22,018 nucleotides of DNA from JBJKPP01 sp046706145 (GTDB lineage Bacteria; Bacteroidota; Ignavibacteria; Ignavibacteriales; Ignavibacteriaceae). Below are positions 1 through 8,158 of this stretch, piece by piece; positions within the stretch are counted from its first letter, which is position 1; each line of letters starts with the position of its first letter. Both the position numbers and the translations under genes were made by a program. The notes beneath the pieces are model-generated. The model saw nothing but the letters and a program-made list of their open reading frames with translations. It was not told the origin of the DNA and made no database searches. Location of the stretch: NCBI GenBank assembly GCA_046706145.1, contig JBJKPP010000039.1, positions 1 through 22,018 on the forward strand, read 5' to 3'.

Positions 1-173
1 TTTGAAAGTATATTTCCTTTAATCCTTCCATTTATAATAAGTTCAGAATTAGATTTAATATCTCCCTCGATGGTTGTATCTTCTAATATGGTAGTTTTTT
101 GCAAGCCGGTACTTCTCTGTGGTGAAATAGTAACCTCATTTTCTTTATCGCTGTCTTTATTCCCGAATTTCAT
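1..173 (-). CDS. bactofilin family protein (partial, C-terminus beyond window)
   Basis: This frame is too short for usual ORF calling because it runs off the window edge. The minus strand reads an ATG at 173 followed by 57 codons with no stop. After a polar tail of about 25 residues come TTILEDTTIEGDIKSNSEL and IINGRIKGNI. This is the start of the bactofilin (polymer-forming cytoskeletal, DUF583) beta-helix, where families typically show an I-x-G-D-I-x-S-x-x-x-L-x-I-x-G-x-x-x-G-x-I pattern. Bactofilins polymerise into membrane-associated filaments involved in cell shape or wall organisation. An AAGGA ribosome binding site lies about 9 bases before the ATG. Only the N-terminal third or so is visible, so length and C-terminal tail cannot be judged. 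The family call rests on the repeat pattern and is fairly secure. Confidence 0.8.
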   Translation of the reverse strand, partial: MKFGNKDSDKENEVTISPQRSTGLQKTTILEDTTIEGDIKSNSELIINGRIKGNILS

Positions 174-344
174 AGTGATTTTTTCCTTCAAAAAATGTAG
201 AAATGTTATAGTTTATTTTGTAAATATAAGAATAAAAGGAAATAATGAAAGTACACTATAAGGTGTTGACTAATGTTTATTAGTTTATACAATTGCAGTA
301 AATTAGTTTTAAGGAGATTAGAATGGAAGAAGGGTTGAACGAAA

Positions 345-779
345 ATGAAAAGAATTTTCTTAATCTGTATTGTAATTTTGCCGGTTCAAATATGCTGTCA
401 ACAATATTCTACTAAGACAAAAAATGATAAGAAACAAATAATACAGCTTGAGAAGACTTGGCTGAATAATCTTAATAATAAAAATATACTTGATTCAATT
501 CTAGCTTCCGACTTTGTCCATCCTTTGTCAAATGGAATTTTTATCAGTAAAGAACAGCCTATTAATTGGGCTGTCTCTCATCCTGCTAAGGGGAATTACA
601 CATCTAAATTGGATACTCTTTTTGTAAGGCTTTATGGTAATACAGCAATAGCTAACGGTATTGTAGAAACATCAGATAAAAGTGGGAAGGTGATACGAAA
701 ATCTATTTTTACCGACGTATTTGTAAAAAGGATGAATAAATGGCAGGCTGTAAATGCACAGGAAAATCTGATTAAATAA
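345..779 (+). CDS. secreted DUF4440 / SnoaL-like (NTF2 fold) protein
   Basis: The 144-residue product starts with a basic then hydrophobic stretch (MKRIFLICIVILPVQICCQQ) that looks like a Sec signal peptide. The cysteines near its end do not make a convincing lipobox. Residues 30-144 fit the NTF2-like DUF4440 pattern: an N-terminal helix (IIQLEKTWLNNLNNKN), a DFVHPLSNG strand-turn, and a final VFVKRMNKWQAVNAQENLI strand pair. Such domains bind small molecules or act as small enzymes, and the substrate here is unknown. It stands alone between opposite-strand genes. Start choice is not clean. The best Shine-Dalgarno (AAGGAG at 311-316) sits at ideal distance from an out-of-frame ATG at 323 that opens a 30-codon frame overlapping this start. 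The ATG at 345 gives the signal peptide and has a weaker GAAGAAGGG upstream. A related domain is encoded at 20261-20650. Confidence 0.8.
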   Translation: MKRIFLICIVILPVQICCQQYSTKTKNDKKQIIQLEKTWLNNLNNKNILDSILASDFVHPLSNGIFISKEQPINWAVSHPAKGNYTSKLDTLFVRLYGNTAIANGIVETSDKSGKVIRKSIFTDVFVKRMNKWQAVNAQENLIK

Positions 780-1032
780 TGATTATGAAGTATAAGTATA
801 TTGTGCAAACTAATTTTTAGTCATAAATCAATCTGATTTATTCCCAATTGATTAAATTTTTAAGCATATTGCGTTATGAAGATATATTGGACTGGTTATT
901 TAATTAATTAAAGCGGCAACGAAGTGCATATTTATGTTAAGCTAATTTCACAAGCTAAAAGACCAATTCCAACTGATTTCATAAATTTGTCCTTTCATAA
1001 ACTCAAATGATAAAAGATATAGGCTGAGATCT

Positions 1033-1572
1033 TCATATTGACTTAATGTCCCTTGCAACGAAATTAAGATTATTGTTAAATTGATGACCGCCGTTTTCTA
1101 ATTCATAAAATGTTCCATAGGACAGTCTTTGCCTAAAAAGTGTAAGATGATTAATTGTAATCTCTTCATCATCTTTGCTATGATAAAGAAAAATCGGAAC
1201 ATTCTGCGGCAGTTTATCAGCGAAACCCACCTTCAATCTAAGTCCTTTTACCCAGTCATCTTCTCCACTCCAAAACGGCGTAGCAAGAAGAAAAATCCCT
1301 GCAATCTTTTTTTTAATTTCACTTTCCGAAAGAAATTTTAATAACATTGAAGCACCTAAGGAATGACCTACCAAAATAAGTTCGCCCTTGATAGAAGAGA
1401 TTTCTTCTCCTATCTGCTGCAGCCAGCCGAAATCAGGAAGAGTTTCATTAACATGCATTTTAGGATAGCACACCTCATAGGCATTTCCTAATTCATTCTG
1501 TAATGAAGCTACTAATTTTGTATCAACCTCATAACCTCTTTCACCGCCGCCTTGTATAAATAGTATTTTCAT
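1033..1572 (-). CDS. RBBP9/YdeN-family alpha/beta hydrolase
   Basis: A 179-residue serine hydrolase of the small alpha/beta-hydrolase group. The nucleophile elbow GHSLGAS puts Ser71 in the expected place after a beta strand (ELILVGHS). Candidate acid residues are Asp134 or Asp135 (HSKDDEEI), and the base is His163 (NGGHQF), so the catalytic triad looks complete. The opening MKILFIQGGG is the first strand and oxyanion region typical of RBBP9/YdeN proteins, which are cytoplasmic esterases or hydrolases of mostly unknown substrate. It lies 4 bases downstream of the DoxX gene on the same strand, so the two very probably share a transcript and may be translationally coupled. There is no strong Shine-Dalgarno of its own. 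Confidence 0.88.
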   Translation of the reverse strand: MKILFIQGGGERGYEVDTKLVASLQNELGNAYEVCYPKMHVNETLPDFGWLQQIGEEISSIKGELILVGHSLGASMLLKFLSESEIKKKIAGIFLLATPFWSGEDDWVKGLRLKVGFADKLPQNVPIFLYHSKDDEEITINHLTLFRQRLSYGTFYELENGGHQFNNNLNFVARDIKSI

Positions 1573-1576
1573 AATT

Positions 1577-1969
1577 TCAAATTGAAGACTCTGTTTTTTG
1601 TCGTGGCAAAATAGGTTTTACTTTCCACCGCATATAAGCAACGAAAGAAATAATTATAAACAGTACAGCAGTATATATTGCGCTGCCAGCTTCGCCTCTA
1701 ATTGAGTGAAATACAGTAGCGCTGCCGGTTACTATCATCAAACCCACGGCTGTCAACGGTATCAGCCAAGTATAAATGCGCAGTAAACCAGGCAAGATAA
1801 GCCCAACGACGGCGAGTAATTCAGCTATACCGATGAAGTAACGCAGCCCGATTCCTATAGTCGCATTCATTATCCCAACATATTCTGCCGGTGGAAAAAC
1901 CATAATAATACCGTGCTGTAGAAATTGGGCAGCAAGCAATACCTGAAGAATCCAAAGAAAAATTTTCAT
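1577..1969 (-). CDS. DoxX family membrane protein
   Basis: A 130-residue integral membrane protein with four hydrophobic segments: about 3-24, 40-62 (GIGLRYFIGIAELLAVVGLILPG), 67-88 and 93-112. It begins WILQVLLAAQFLQHGIIMVF, and the GIAELLAVVGLIL segment is the DoxX signature region. DoxX-fold proteins are small inner-membrane proteins linked to redox or thiol stress in some bacteria, and the function of this subgroup is not established. An AAGGAG site lies 8 bases before the ATG at 1969. It is the first gene of a two-gene unit with the hydrolase at 1033-1572. Five DoxX-like proteins occur in this window, in separate units. Confidence 0.88.
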   Translation of the reverse strand: MKIFLWILQVLLAAQFLQHGIIMVFPPAEYVGIMNATIGIGLRYFIGIAELLAVVGLILPGLLRIYTWLIPLTAVGLMIVTGSATVFHSIRGEAGSAIYTAVLFIIISFVAYMRWKVKPILPRQKTESSI

Positions 1970-2107
1970 TAGTCATTCTCCTTACTAAACATATAATTTT
2001 CAAAATATTTTTATACTCTTTTTCGGGTTCACAATTTCAATTTCCAGTTTAATATTATCTGTACGATTTTTTATTTCCTATACAGTAATCGATAAAGTTT
2101 GGCTGCC

Positions 2108-2725
2108 TTATTCTCCAACAGTACCGGTCTTTACTTCCCCGATTTTCTTGTAATAGGCGAAAATGACACCGTTTGAAGTAATCAAACTGTCTGTTAGTGT
2201 GAAGGCTCTTGGAATAGCACTATCACCGAACAAACGCTTACCAGTACCAAGCATTACAGGGAACATCATTAGGCACAGCTCATCGACCAAATCATGTTTG
2301 AACAGTGTCTTGCTCAAGTTACCGCTGCCATGGATTTTAATATTACCACCTTTAGAATTCTTGAGCTTTTTTATATCATCTACGCTTGTAAACAAAACAG
2401 AGTTTTTCCAACCTGACTTCTCAACGTCTAATTTGTTCTTGGTAGTACTCACAACATATTTAGCGACATCATTTATACCCGGCCACATATCCGCATGTGC
2501 AGGCCAGTAGGAAGCAAAAATATCAAATGTTTTTCGACCTAAAAGAATGTCTGTAGATTCCATCCATCTTTGCATGAACTTACCGGCCGCTTCGTCGGCT
2601 TCATGAAAATAAGGCGCAACCCAACCGCCGTATTTGAAGTTGCTTGACGTATCTTCCTCAGGTCCGCCGGGCGCTTGCATTACGCCATCTAAGGTTATGA
2701 ATTCTTGGACGATTATTTTTCTCAT
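2108..2725 (-). CDS. dihydrofolate reductase family protein (RibD C-terminal-like)
   Basis: A 205-residue protein of the DHFR/RibD C-terminal superfamily, which uses NAD(P)H to reduce pterin- or flavin-precursor-like substrates. Visible landmarks are the N-terminal strand and loop MRKIIVQEFITLDGVMQAPGG, the DILLGRKTFDIFASYWP segment, the GNIKIHGSGNLSKTLFKHDLVDEL nucleotide-binding region, and PVMLGTGKRLFGD. These match the YyaP/YwjB-like branch rather than true folate-cycle DHFR, so a role in folate metabolism should not be assumed. An AAGGAA site lies 6 bases before the ATG. The intact gene follows the broken gene at 2766-3217 on the same strand. Confidence 0.9.
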   Translation of the reverse strand: MRKIIVQEFITLDGVMQAPGGPEEDTSSNFKYGGWVAPYFHEADEAAGKFMQRWMESTDILLGRKTFDIFASYWPAHADMWPGINDVAKYVVSTTKNKLDVEKSGWKNSVLFTSVDDIKKLKNSKGGNIKIHGSGNLSKTLFKHDLVDELCLMMFPVMLGTGKRLFGDSAIPRAFTLTDSLITSNGVIFAYYKKIGEVKTGTVGE

Positions 2726-2765
2726 TTTATTTCCTTGTTATATATTATTAAATAGAACATTGCTT

Positions 2766-3217
2766 TTATCGTTTTGTATACTTTAAGTCAAAATCATGTT
2801 CCCAATTTTTACCGTTCGTAGATTTTTCCCATGATGCTATAATTACTTTTCTGTCTTTACTTATTTTGCCGGTAAATCGTTGTGAAAACTTTGGAACATT
2901 ACGCCAGATTTTCCACACTCCTTTAGCTAAGCTCATTTCATAGACCCTCGAACCCTCCGGTAATCAATATAAAGCACAGTGTAGTTGGAAGAATCTTGAT
3001 CGCGGCTTATAAGCCAGGTAGCCCAGGGCATTCCATTACTTTTCATTCCCTAACGCATAATTAAAAAATCTCCTCCCTCAAACCAGTCGAAGGAGGCACT
3101 GCCTTTGATGGTTGCAGTCGGATCTGGAAGCAGTACTGCGTTAGATAGTTCCATTGTCCATATACCGACAAGTTTTTTTAGTTCCTCAAGTGAAGGATTT
3201 ATTTTATCTGTTTTCAT
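2766..3217 (-). pseudogene. broken conserved lipocalin-like/DUF1579-like protein gene (nonsense plus frameshift)
   Basis: No long ORF covers this stretch, but its minus strand reads as one gene with two lesions. It starts at the ATG at 3217, with a good GAGGAG site 5 bases upstream, and reads LEELKKLVGIWTMELSN and FDWFEGGDFLIMR before a TAG at 3050-3052. The same frame continues as GMKSNGMPWATWLISRDQ and YTVLYIDY. A single-base shift near 2960-2963 then leads into PEGSRVYEMSLAKGVWKIW, FSQRFTGKISKDRKVII, and WEKSTNGKNWEHDFDLKYT before a TAA ending at 2766. The order matches a conserved hypothetical family with W-x-x-E, LEGG-x-FLIMR, RVYEMS and WE-x-S-x-DG-x-x-WE motifs. The 452-base length is one short of a whole number of codons, which fits a single deleted base. 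It is either a recent pseudogene or carries two sequencing errors. Confidence 0.85.
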
Positions 3218-3263
3218 TATTCTCCTCAAATTTCAAATTTGCCGCAAATTTTAAAACATACTC

Positions 3264-3821
3264 CTAAACTTTTTCATAAGCCTGTTTTAGCCAATTGAAA
3301 ATTTCACTATCTAACTGTTTCGGATCGCTAATCTGCACTCTGTGCGTTACCATCGCATTCCATTTTCCTGCTTCTTCAAATCTTTTATTTGGTTTCATCC
3401 TTTTTAATTTGATACCGATATCTAATCTTTCGGATGTCACCTGCAAAATGCCGAACTTCCTGTTTTTGCGTAAAAGACTGATGTACGAGCTGGTCGGCGC
3501 CAGAGTAACATCAGGGCCGAATTTGTTGATTTGGTTTACAAATTTGTCAAACGGTTTTCTCCATGTTTCCTTGCTCCCTGTAAAATGTTTCGCCACTAGT
3601 TCTTCCGTACTTGATTTAGGTTTCCCCTCTGATTTTAATGTAACTACAATTGCCATAGCATGTCCATGTCCTAAACCAAAATCCTCTTTTAACCATGAAA
3701 CAATTTGACCTGTCTTCACCCTAGGTTTAAGCAACCCTTTCTTTTTTGCTAAGTTCTTAAAATACTCAGGAGTTTTGCCTGTTTTGGTTTTAATATTGTC
3801 TACATATGCTTGAAATGACAT
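3264..3821 (-). CDS. DUF4287 and DUF5655 domain-containing protein
   Basis: A 185-residue cytoplasmic protein in two parts. Residues 1-65 (MSFQAYVDNIKTKTGKTPEY, then a stretch ending WLKEDFGLGHGHAMAIV) are the DUF4287 domain. Residues of about 75-183, opening with HFTGSKETWRKPFDKF and including TSSYISLLRKNRKFGILQ and a C-terminal NWLKQAYEKV, are the DUF5655 domain. The biochemical role is unknown. Such proteins often sit among DUF1801, DHFR-like and GyrI-like genes, as here. The start overlaps the last 22 bases of the GyrI-like gene (3800-4306) and has no clear Shine-Dalgarno, so translation is probably coupled to it. Confidence 0.88.
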   Translation of the reverse strand: MSFQAYVDNIKTKTGKTPEYFKNLAKKKGLLKPRVKTGQIVSWLKEDFGLGHGHAMAIVVTLKSEGKPKSSTEELVAKHFTGSKETWRKPFDKFVNQINKFGPDVTLAPTSSYISLLRKNRKFGILQVTSERLDIGIKLKRMKPNKRFEEAGKWNAMVTHRVQISDPKQLDSEIFNWLKQAYEKV

Positions 3822-4306
3822 GATGACTGCTTTTCTAATATTTTATTTGTAATAATTGTTATCCATTTGTCCGGATTTGTTTCAATGTCGGGGTCAGAAG
3901 GATAAAATTCTGCAGGAGGTCCCTTCAACTTAATGCCATTCTTTATACTCCAGCCTTCCAATTGACTATGCACCAAACAAAGATTACCATAATCTCCCTT
4001 ATAAGTTGCAACTAGATAATTACCCTCAGGGAAACTGCCCGATTTAATTCTATCATCAGAAGGAACAAAAGAATCAGTCAAGATACCAATCTTAACTTGC
4101 ATCTGCTTGCCCTTCATTTTCGAATAACTGAAAAAAGGAGGCCCGGCAGGTTTAATTTTATTCTTTTCCAGCCATCTAAATAACTCGGGTATAAGCAGCG
4201 GCAAAATATTTGGGATTTCTTCTCTAGTCAAATCCTTCTCTATTGCCACGTAATGTTTTTCACTATGATGTTCTATTCTAGGTTCAGTAATCTTTAATTT
4301 GGTCAT
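3800..4306 (-). CDS. GyrI-like / effector-binding (SOUL-fold) domain protein
   Basis: A 168-residue protein consisting of one GyrI-like small-molecule binding domain (the AraC_E_bind/BmrR C-terminal fold) without a DNA-binding domain. The pattern is visible as EHYVAI-type opening strands (HHSEKHYVAIEKDLTREEIP), a central helix (LIPELFRWLEKNKIKPAG), PPFFSY, an FPEGNYLVATYKGDYGNL strand-turn, a second helix, and GPPAEFYPSDP near the end. Stand-alone members are thought to bind or hydrolyse amphipathic xenobiotics, and no substrate can be named here. It overlaps the next gene (3264-3821) by 22 bases and forms an operon with it. No good ribosome binding site is visible before the ATG at 4306. Confidence 0.82.
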   Translation of the reverse strand: MTKLKITEPRIEHHSEKHYVAIEKDLTREEIPNILPLLIPELFRWLEKNKIKPAGPPFFSYSKMKGKQMQVKIGILTDSFVPSDDRIKSGSFPEGNYLVATYKGDYGNLCLVHSQLEGWSIKNGIKLKGPPAEFYPSDPDIETNPDKWITIITNKILEKQSSCHFKHM

Positions 4307-4421
4307 ATAGTGTATAACCTGCTATGATCTAAAAAATAAGATGGGAAATAGCGAGCTTAGTTTTGTCGAATAATATTAACCTATGCCATTTTCCATTTGT
4401 TCTTATATATATTATACATCA

Positions 4422-4856
4422 TTATTCTGCTTTTCTAAAGGGAATGAATTCATGAATAATATTATCCCTTAGATAAATACCACCCCACAGGATTATTGCA
4501 AAATATACGGGAAACAATGTGCCGCTTAAGAATGGACTAAAGGCCCTTAAATTTGCTTCCACCGCTCCGCCAAGATATCCTGTTAACAGAATTGCTGCAA
4601 ATATAGATGTCTTTGGATATACATAAAGAATTGTGAGTGTTAATAAAACAACACCTATTATAGGAATATAGTAACCAGGATATCCGAATTTTGCAGAAGC
4701 CTGCATTACTTGAGGCGCTTCTATAATTTTTGTGATGCTGTCGAAGAGTAAAAACAAAACTACAATGCCACTCATTATTCTTCCAACCCACAGTTTTGTA
4801 CCTGTCCTGCTTAAATCCCCATTTTCTGCTGCTGAATAAGATATGCTGTTTTCCAT
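4422..4856 (-). CDS. DoxX family membrane protein
   Basis: A 144-residue four-helix membrane protein. A polar N-terminus of about 22 residues is followed by hydrophobic segments at about 24-42, 62-80 (YIPIIGVVLLTLTILYVYP), 84-104 and 112-128. FDSITKIIEAPQVMQASAKFGYPG is the loop expected of the DoxX-like subgroup, and VEANLRAFSPFLS precedes the last helix. An AAGGAG site lies 8 bases before the ATG. The gene is divergent from the GlxA-type regulator at 5042, with a 185-base gap, so that regulator is a candidate controller. No operator could be identified. Confidence 0.88.
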   Translation of the reverse strand: MENSISYSAAENGDLSRTGTKLWVGRIMSGIVVLFLLFDSITKIIEAPQVMQASAKFGYPGYYIPIIGVVLLTLTILYVYPKTSIFAAILLTGYLGGAVEANLRAFSPFLSGTLFPVYFAIILWGGIYLRDNIIHEFIPFRKAE

Positions 4857-5041
4857 GATGTTACTCCTTGTTTAGTTAAATAAATTAAATTGATGTTATT
4901 ATTATTACTTCTGTAAACTTACATTCTAAGGGGAGGTTGGAAAAGGTGCATTTACGGCATTCTTCAGGGTTGATTGCGACATATCCTTTAGATATTTTGG
5001 TTTCGTTAAATTCAAGGCTCAACAATCGATAGGAATGCATC

Positions 5042-6025
5042 ATGAAACACATAGCAATCATTGTTACAAAAGGGGCCATCCTGGGAAACGTCGAAGGTCC
5101 AAGGCAAGTTTTCTCAGAAGTGAATCAGTTTCTCTTGAACACAGGTAAATCACCTTTGTTCAATGTAAATTTGGTTGGACTATCAAAGGAGAGTAAGCTA
5201 AATGAGGGGTTATACACGATAATAACAGAACCTTTTAAGAATGTTAAGAAAGTAGATTTAATTATCATTCCGGCAATGTACGGCGATTTGAGAAAAGCGA
5301 TTGAAGAAAATAAAGACTTCATTCCGTGGATAGTCAAACAGCACGAAAAAGGAACTGAAGTTGCAAGTCTTTGCCTTGGTGCATTTCTTCTTGCATCTAC
5401 GGGTTTGTTAAACGGAAAAAGCTGTGCTACACACTGGCTTGCAGCGAATGACTTTAGAAAAATGTTTCCTGAGGTAAACCTAGTAGAGGAGAGGATTATG
5501 ACGGATGAAAATGGTATATATTCAAGTGGTGGAGCATATTCATCGTTAAATCTGATTTTATATCTTGTAGAGAAGTATGCAGGAAGAGAAACCGCTGTCT
5601 TGTGTTCAAAGACTTTTCAAATCGATATTCAGAGAGACAACCAGTCGTCATTTATGATATTTAAGGGTCAAAAAGAACATGAGGATGACTCTGTTATGAA
5701 GGCTCAGGAGTTTATTGAAAATAATTACCATAGCAAGATCACAGTGGACGAGCTGGCAGCTATGTTTGCACTGAGTCGTAGGAATTTGGAGAGGAGATTT
5801 AAGAAGGCAACGGCTAATACAGTAACGAAATATATTCAACGAGTAAAGGTTGAAGCTGCTAAGTTGAGCCTAGAATCATCAAAGGAAAATATAAACGAAG
5901 TTATGTATAATGTTGGATACCAAGACCCAAAGGCATTTAGAACTATTTTCAAAAGAATAACGGGAATGTCCCCAATAAATTATCGAAACAGGTACAATAG
6001 GAAAGTTGTGATTGGTCAGCTTTAA
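5042..6025 (+). CDS. GlxA family transcriptional regulator (DJ-1/PfpI plus AraC HTH)
   Basis: A 327-residue two-domain regulator. Residues 1-190 form a DJ-1/PfpI-type domain, with the elbow cysteine Cys111 in VASLCLGAFLLASTGLL followed by GKSCATHW and SSGGAYSSLNL. In this family the domain senses a ligand or redox state and need not be an enzyme. Residues 215-320 form a double helix-turn-helix of the AraC type: KITVDELAAMFALSRRNLER, then NINEVMYNVGYQDPKAFRTI, then FKRITGMSPINYRNRY. The length is normal for the family. An AGGAA site precedes the ATG. The neighbouring divergent DoxX gene is the most obvious target, by position only. Confidence 0.93.
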   Translation: MKHIAIIVTKGAILGNVEGPRQVFSEVNQFLLNTGKSPLFNVNLVGLSKESKLNEGLYTIITEPFKNVKKVDLIIIPAMYGDLRKAIEENKDFIPWIVKQHEKGTEVASLCLGAFLLASTGLLNGKSCATHWLAANDFRKMFPEVNLVEERIMTDENGIYSSGGAYSSLNLILYLVEKYAGRETAVLCSKTFQIDIQRDNQSSFMIFKGQKEHEDDSVMKAQEFIENNYHSKITVDELAAMFALSRRNLERRFKKATANTVTKYIQRVKVEAAKLSLESSKENINEVMYNVGYQDPKAFRTIFKRITGMSPINYRNRYNRKVVIGQL

Positions 6026-6422
6026 TTGATAATATGATCAACCCAAATGAATATAGTTCTGGTTTTAGATTATATGAATGCAAGTATGACAGTACGTTTT
6101 CACTTTAAATAATTAGTACTTATTGGATTTCAGATATTACAATTATTATTACTGCAAAAAGCACTTGCCGAAAAAATCAGCACAGTTATTCTATTGGCCC
6201 TGGTCATAATTGGGTTCAAGATATTGATTCTTCTCATTCCTTCTTTAGTTTCAGGACTTATTCCGAGGATGTGAGATATTGTAGCACTGCTTCTTTTAAC
6301 CATGAGTTGTTCAGCTGATAGCTGTGGATACCATACTAAAACGCTCTTATGAGTGATAGATTTTAGTGCTCTGTTAATCAATAATAACTAATTGCATTGT
6401 TGTTAAAAGACACAATATAATT
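6026..6422. other. gene-free stretch between convergent regulators
   Basis: No convincing gene was found in these 397 bases. An 83-codon minus-strand frame exists but begins at a TTG without a ribosome binding site and resembles nothing known. On the plus strand, one frame from about 6107 to 6390 reads as strongly hydrophobic sequence (for example STVILLALVIIGFKILILLI) and is interrupted by TGA at about 6271 and again near 6349. This could be the trace of a decayed membrane-protein gene or chance, because AT-rich DNA often encodes hydrophobic residues. No terminator hairpin was recognised between the converging genes. Confidence 0.35.
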
Positions 6423-7907
6423 TTATCTGCATAATGGTTTGATCGTGTCTCTTATAATATTAATTCCTCGTTTTATTTCTTCTTTATTAAATGCAGTGTA
6501 ACCTAAAATTAAGGCTGGTTTCTTTTTGTATTTAAGAAAGCTGCCGGAAAGAGGGGAAGCGACTAATTTATTATTTCTTAGAGCTTTTGAAACCTCTTTA
6601 TCATTTAAATATTCGGGAAGCCATGCGAGAACATGCATTCCTGATGCTGAGGGTCTGATTATAATTAAATCACCTAATTGTCTTCTAATTTCAGCAATTA
6701 AGAATTCCTGTCTTTCCTTATACAATATTCTCATTTTTCTAATGTGAGTTGTAAAGTGTCCCTCTTCCATAAATTTAGCTGTTACAAGCTGCTCTAGCAC
6801 AGGGCTCTGCCTGTCGATTATAGTTTTTTCATTAGCAAATAAATCTACAAGGCCAATTGATGGAAGTATAAGATACCCTAACCTCAATCCAGGGAAAAGA
6901 ACCTTGCTGAAAGTACCTAGATAAATAACTCGCTCCCACTTATCCATACCCTGCAATGATGGTAACGGATTTCCTTCATAGCGGAATTCACCGTCATAAT
7001 CATCTTCAATAATCCATATACTATTTCTCCCTGCGAATTCTAACAATTTTAATCGCCTGGAGAGACTCATCGTTGATCCTGTAGGGTATTGATGCGAAGG
7101 CGTTGTATAAATTAAATTAGCATCTGGATGGTTCTTAATTGCATAATCAATTTGGACCCCGTCTTCATCTACGGGAACCGGAATAATATTTACCTTAGTA
7201 GAACGAATAGCATCTCTTACTCCGAAATAAAAAGGATCCTCAAGCAATACCTTGTCACTCTCTTTCAATAATACTCTGCCTATTAGAAATAATCCCTGCT
7301 GAGAGCCGTTGACGATAAATACCTGTTCGGGGGTGCAATTGACGGCTCTGTAAGTTTGAAGATAATTAGCTATAGCTTCTTTTAAATCCTTATACCCGGT
7401 TCTATCTAATTCACTTAATTGATTCATAGGGGAGTGCCTTACAATCTTATTGAAAATCTTTGTCCATTTATCAAATGGGAAATCTTGTATTGATGGTACT
7501 CCGTGCTGGAAAGGAATTATATTATTTTCGGGCATATACATCTTTGAAGGTGATGTTAATTCCTTCTTAAGCTTTATTTTAAATGATCCATTTTTATAAT
7601 ATTCTAAACTTCGGTTTATTTTCAGTAGTTTGTCGGGGATTTCATCCGTTACATAGGTACCAGCACCTGCTTTTCCTTTAATGTAGCCTTCAGCGATCAG
7701 TTGTTCAAAAGCAAGAATTACGGTATTTCTTGAAACTCCAAATTCATCTGCAAGTGTACGTGTACTTGGCAGCTTTTGTCCGCCCTTTAAACTTCCTGAT
7801 AAAATCGAATTCCTTATTGCATTATATAATTGCTTATATATTGGTACTGATGATGATTCATCAAGTTGAATTGCAACAAAGGGAATTTCTTCTGTTTCTT
7901 TAGGCAT
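6423..7907 (-). CDS. MocR/PdxR family regulator (GntR HTH fused to class I aminotransferase fold)
   Basis: A 494-residue fusion of normal length. Residues 12-90 are a GntR winged helix: PIYKQLYNAIRNSILSG, then GQKLPSTRTLADEFGVSRNT and a wing at GYIKGKAGAGTYV. Residues of about 130-490 are an aminotransferase-like fold with the PLP-contacting EDDYDGEFRY (residues 301-310) and the Schiff-base lysine Lys335 in GTFSKVLFPGLRLGY. It should therefore bind PLP and act mainly as a regulator. Known MocR proteins control vitamin B6, GABA or taurine genes, but no pdxS/pdxT, gabT or similar gene is visible nearby, so the target is unknown. The divergent neighbour is the TonB-C lipoprotein gene, 251 bases away. 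The ATG at 7907 lacks a clear Shine-Dalgarno. Confidence 0.93.
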   Translation of the reverse strand: MPKETEEIPFVAIQLDESSSVPIYKQLYNAIRNSILSGSLKGGQKLPSTRTLADEFGVSRNTVILAFEQLIAEGYIKGKAGAGTYVTDEIPDKLLKINRSLEYYKNGSFKIKLKKELTSPSKMYMPENNIIPFQHGVPSIQDFPFDKWTKIFNKIVRHSPMNQLSELDRTGYKDLKEAIANYLQTYRAVNCTPEQVFIVNGSQQGLFLIGRVLLKESDKVLLEDPFYFGVRDAIRSTKVNIIPVPVDEDGVQIDYAIKNHPDANLIYTTPSHQYPTGSTMSLSRRLKLLEFAGRNSIWIIEDDYDGEFRYEGNPLPSLQGMDKWERVIYLGTFSKVLFPGLRLGYLILPSIGLVDLFANEKTIIDRQSPVLEQLVTAKFMEEGHFTTHIRKMRILYKERQEFLIAEIRRQLGDLIIIRPSASGMHVLAWLPEYLNDKEVSKALRNNKLVASPLSGSFLKYKKKPALILGYTAFNKEEIKRGINIIRDTIKPLCR

Positions 7908-8158
7908 ATTCTATATATACTTGGAGTTAACTGGTACTATAATATTAATAATAATGGTTCTTTTCCAATACCAAGAAATATAATAAATTATTTTGTTGAC
8001 CTTTTTAGTGCAATATTAAGTCGAGTCAAAGAGCCAAAAATATAAATCTGTTCATTTGCTAAATATTCATTACATGCATTTCTAATGAAACTAGATTATT
8101 TATTCAATGTAATAGTTGCACGATTAAGTTGTAGGAAAATTTCAAACGGAGGTTAGCC

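Noticed and set aside
70..261. 63-codon plus-strand frame at the left edge
   Set aside because: It is antisense to the bactofilin frame, which has clear family repeats and a ribosome binding site.
4885..5079. 64-codon minus-strand frame with several cysteines
   Set aside because: It overlaps the start of the GlxA-type gene and resembles no family. The non-overlapping part is the divergent promoter region.
6130..6381. 83-codon minus-strand frame
   Set aside because: It starts at TTG with no ribosome binding site, and no recognisable motif is present.
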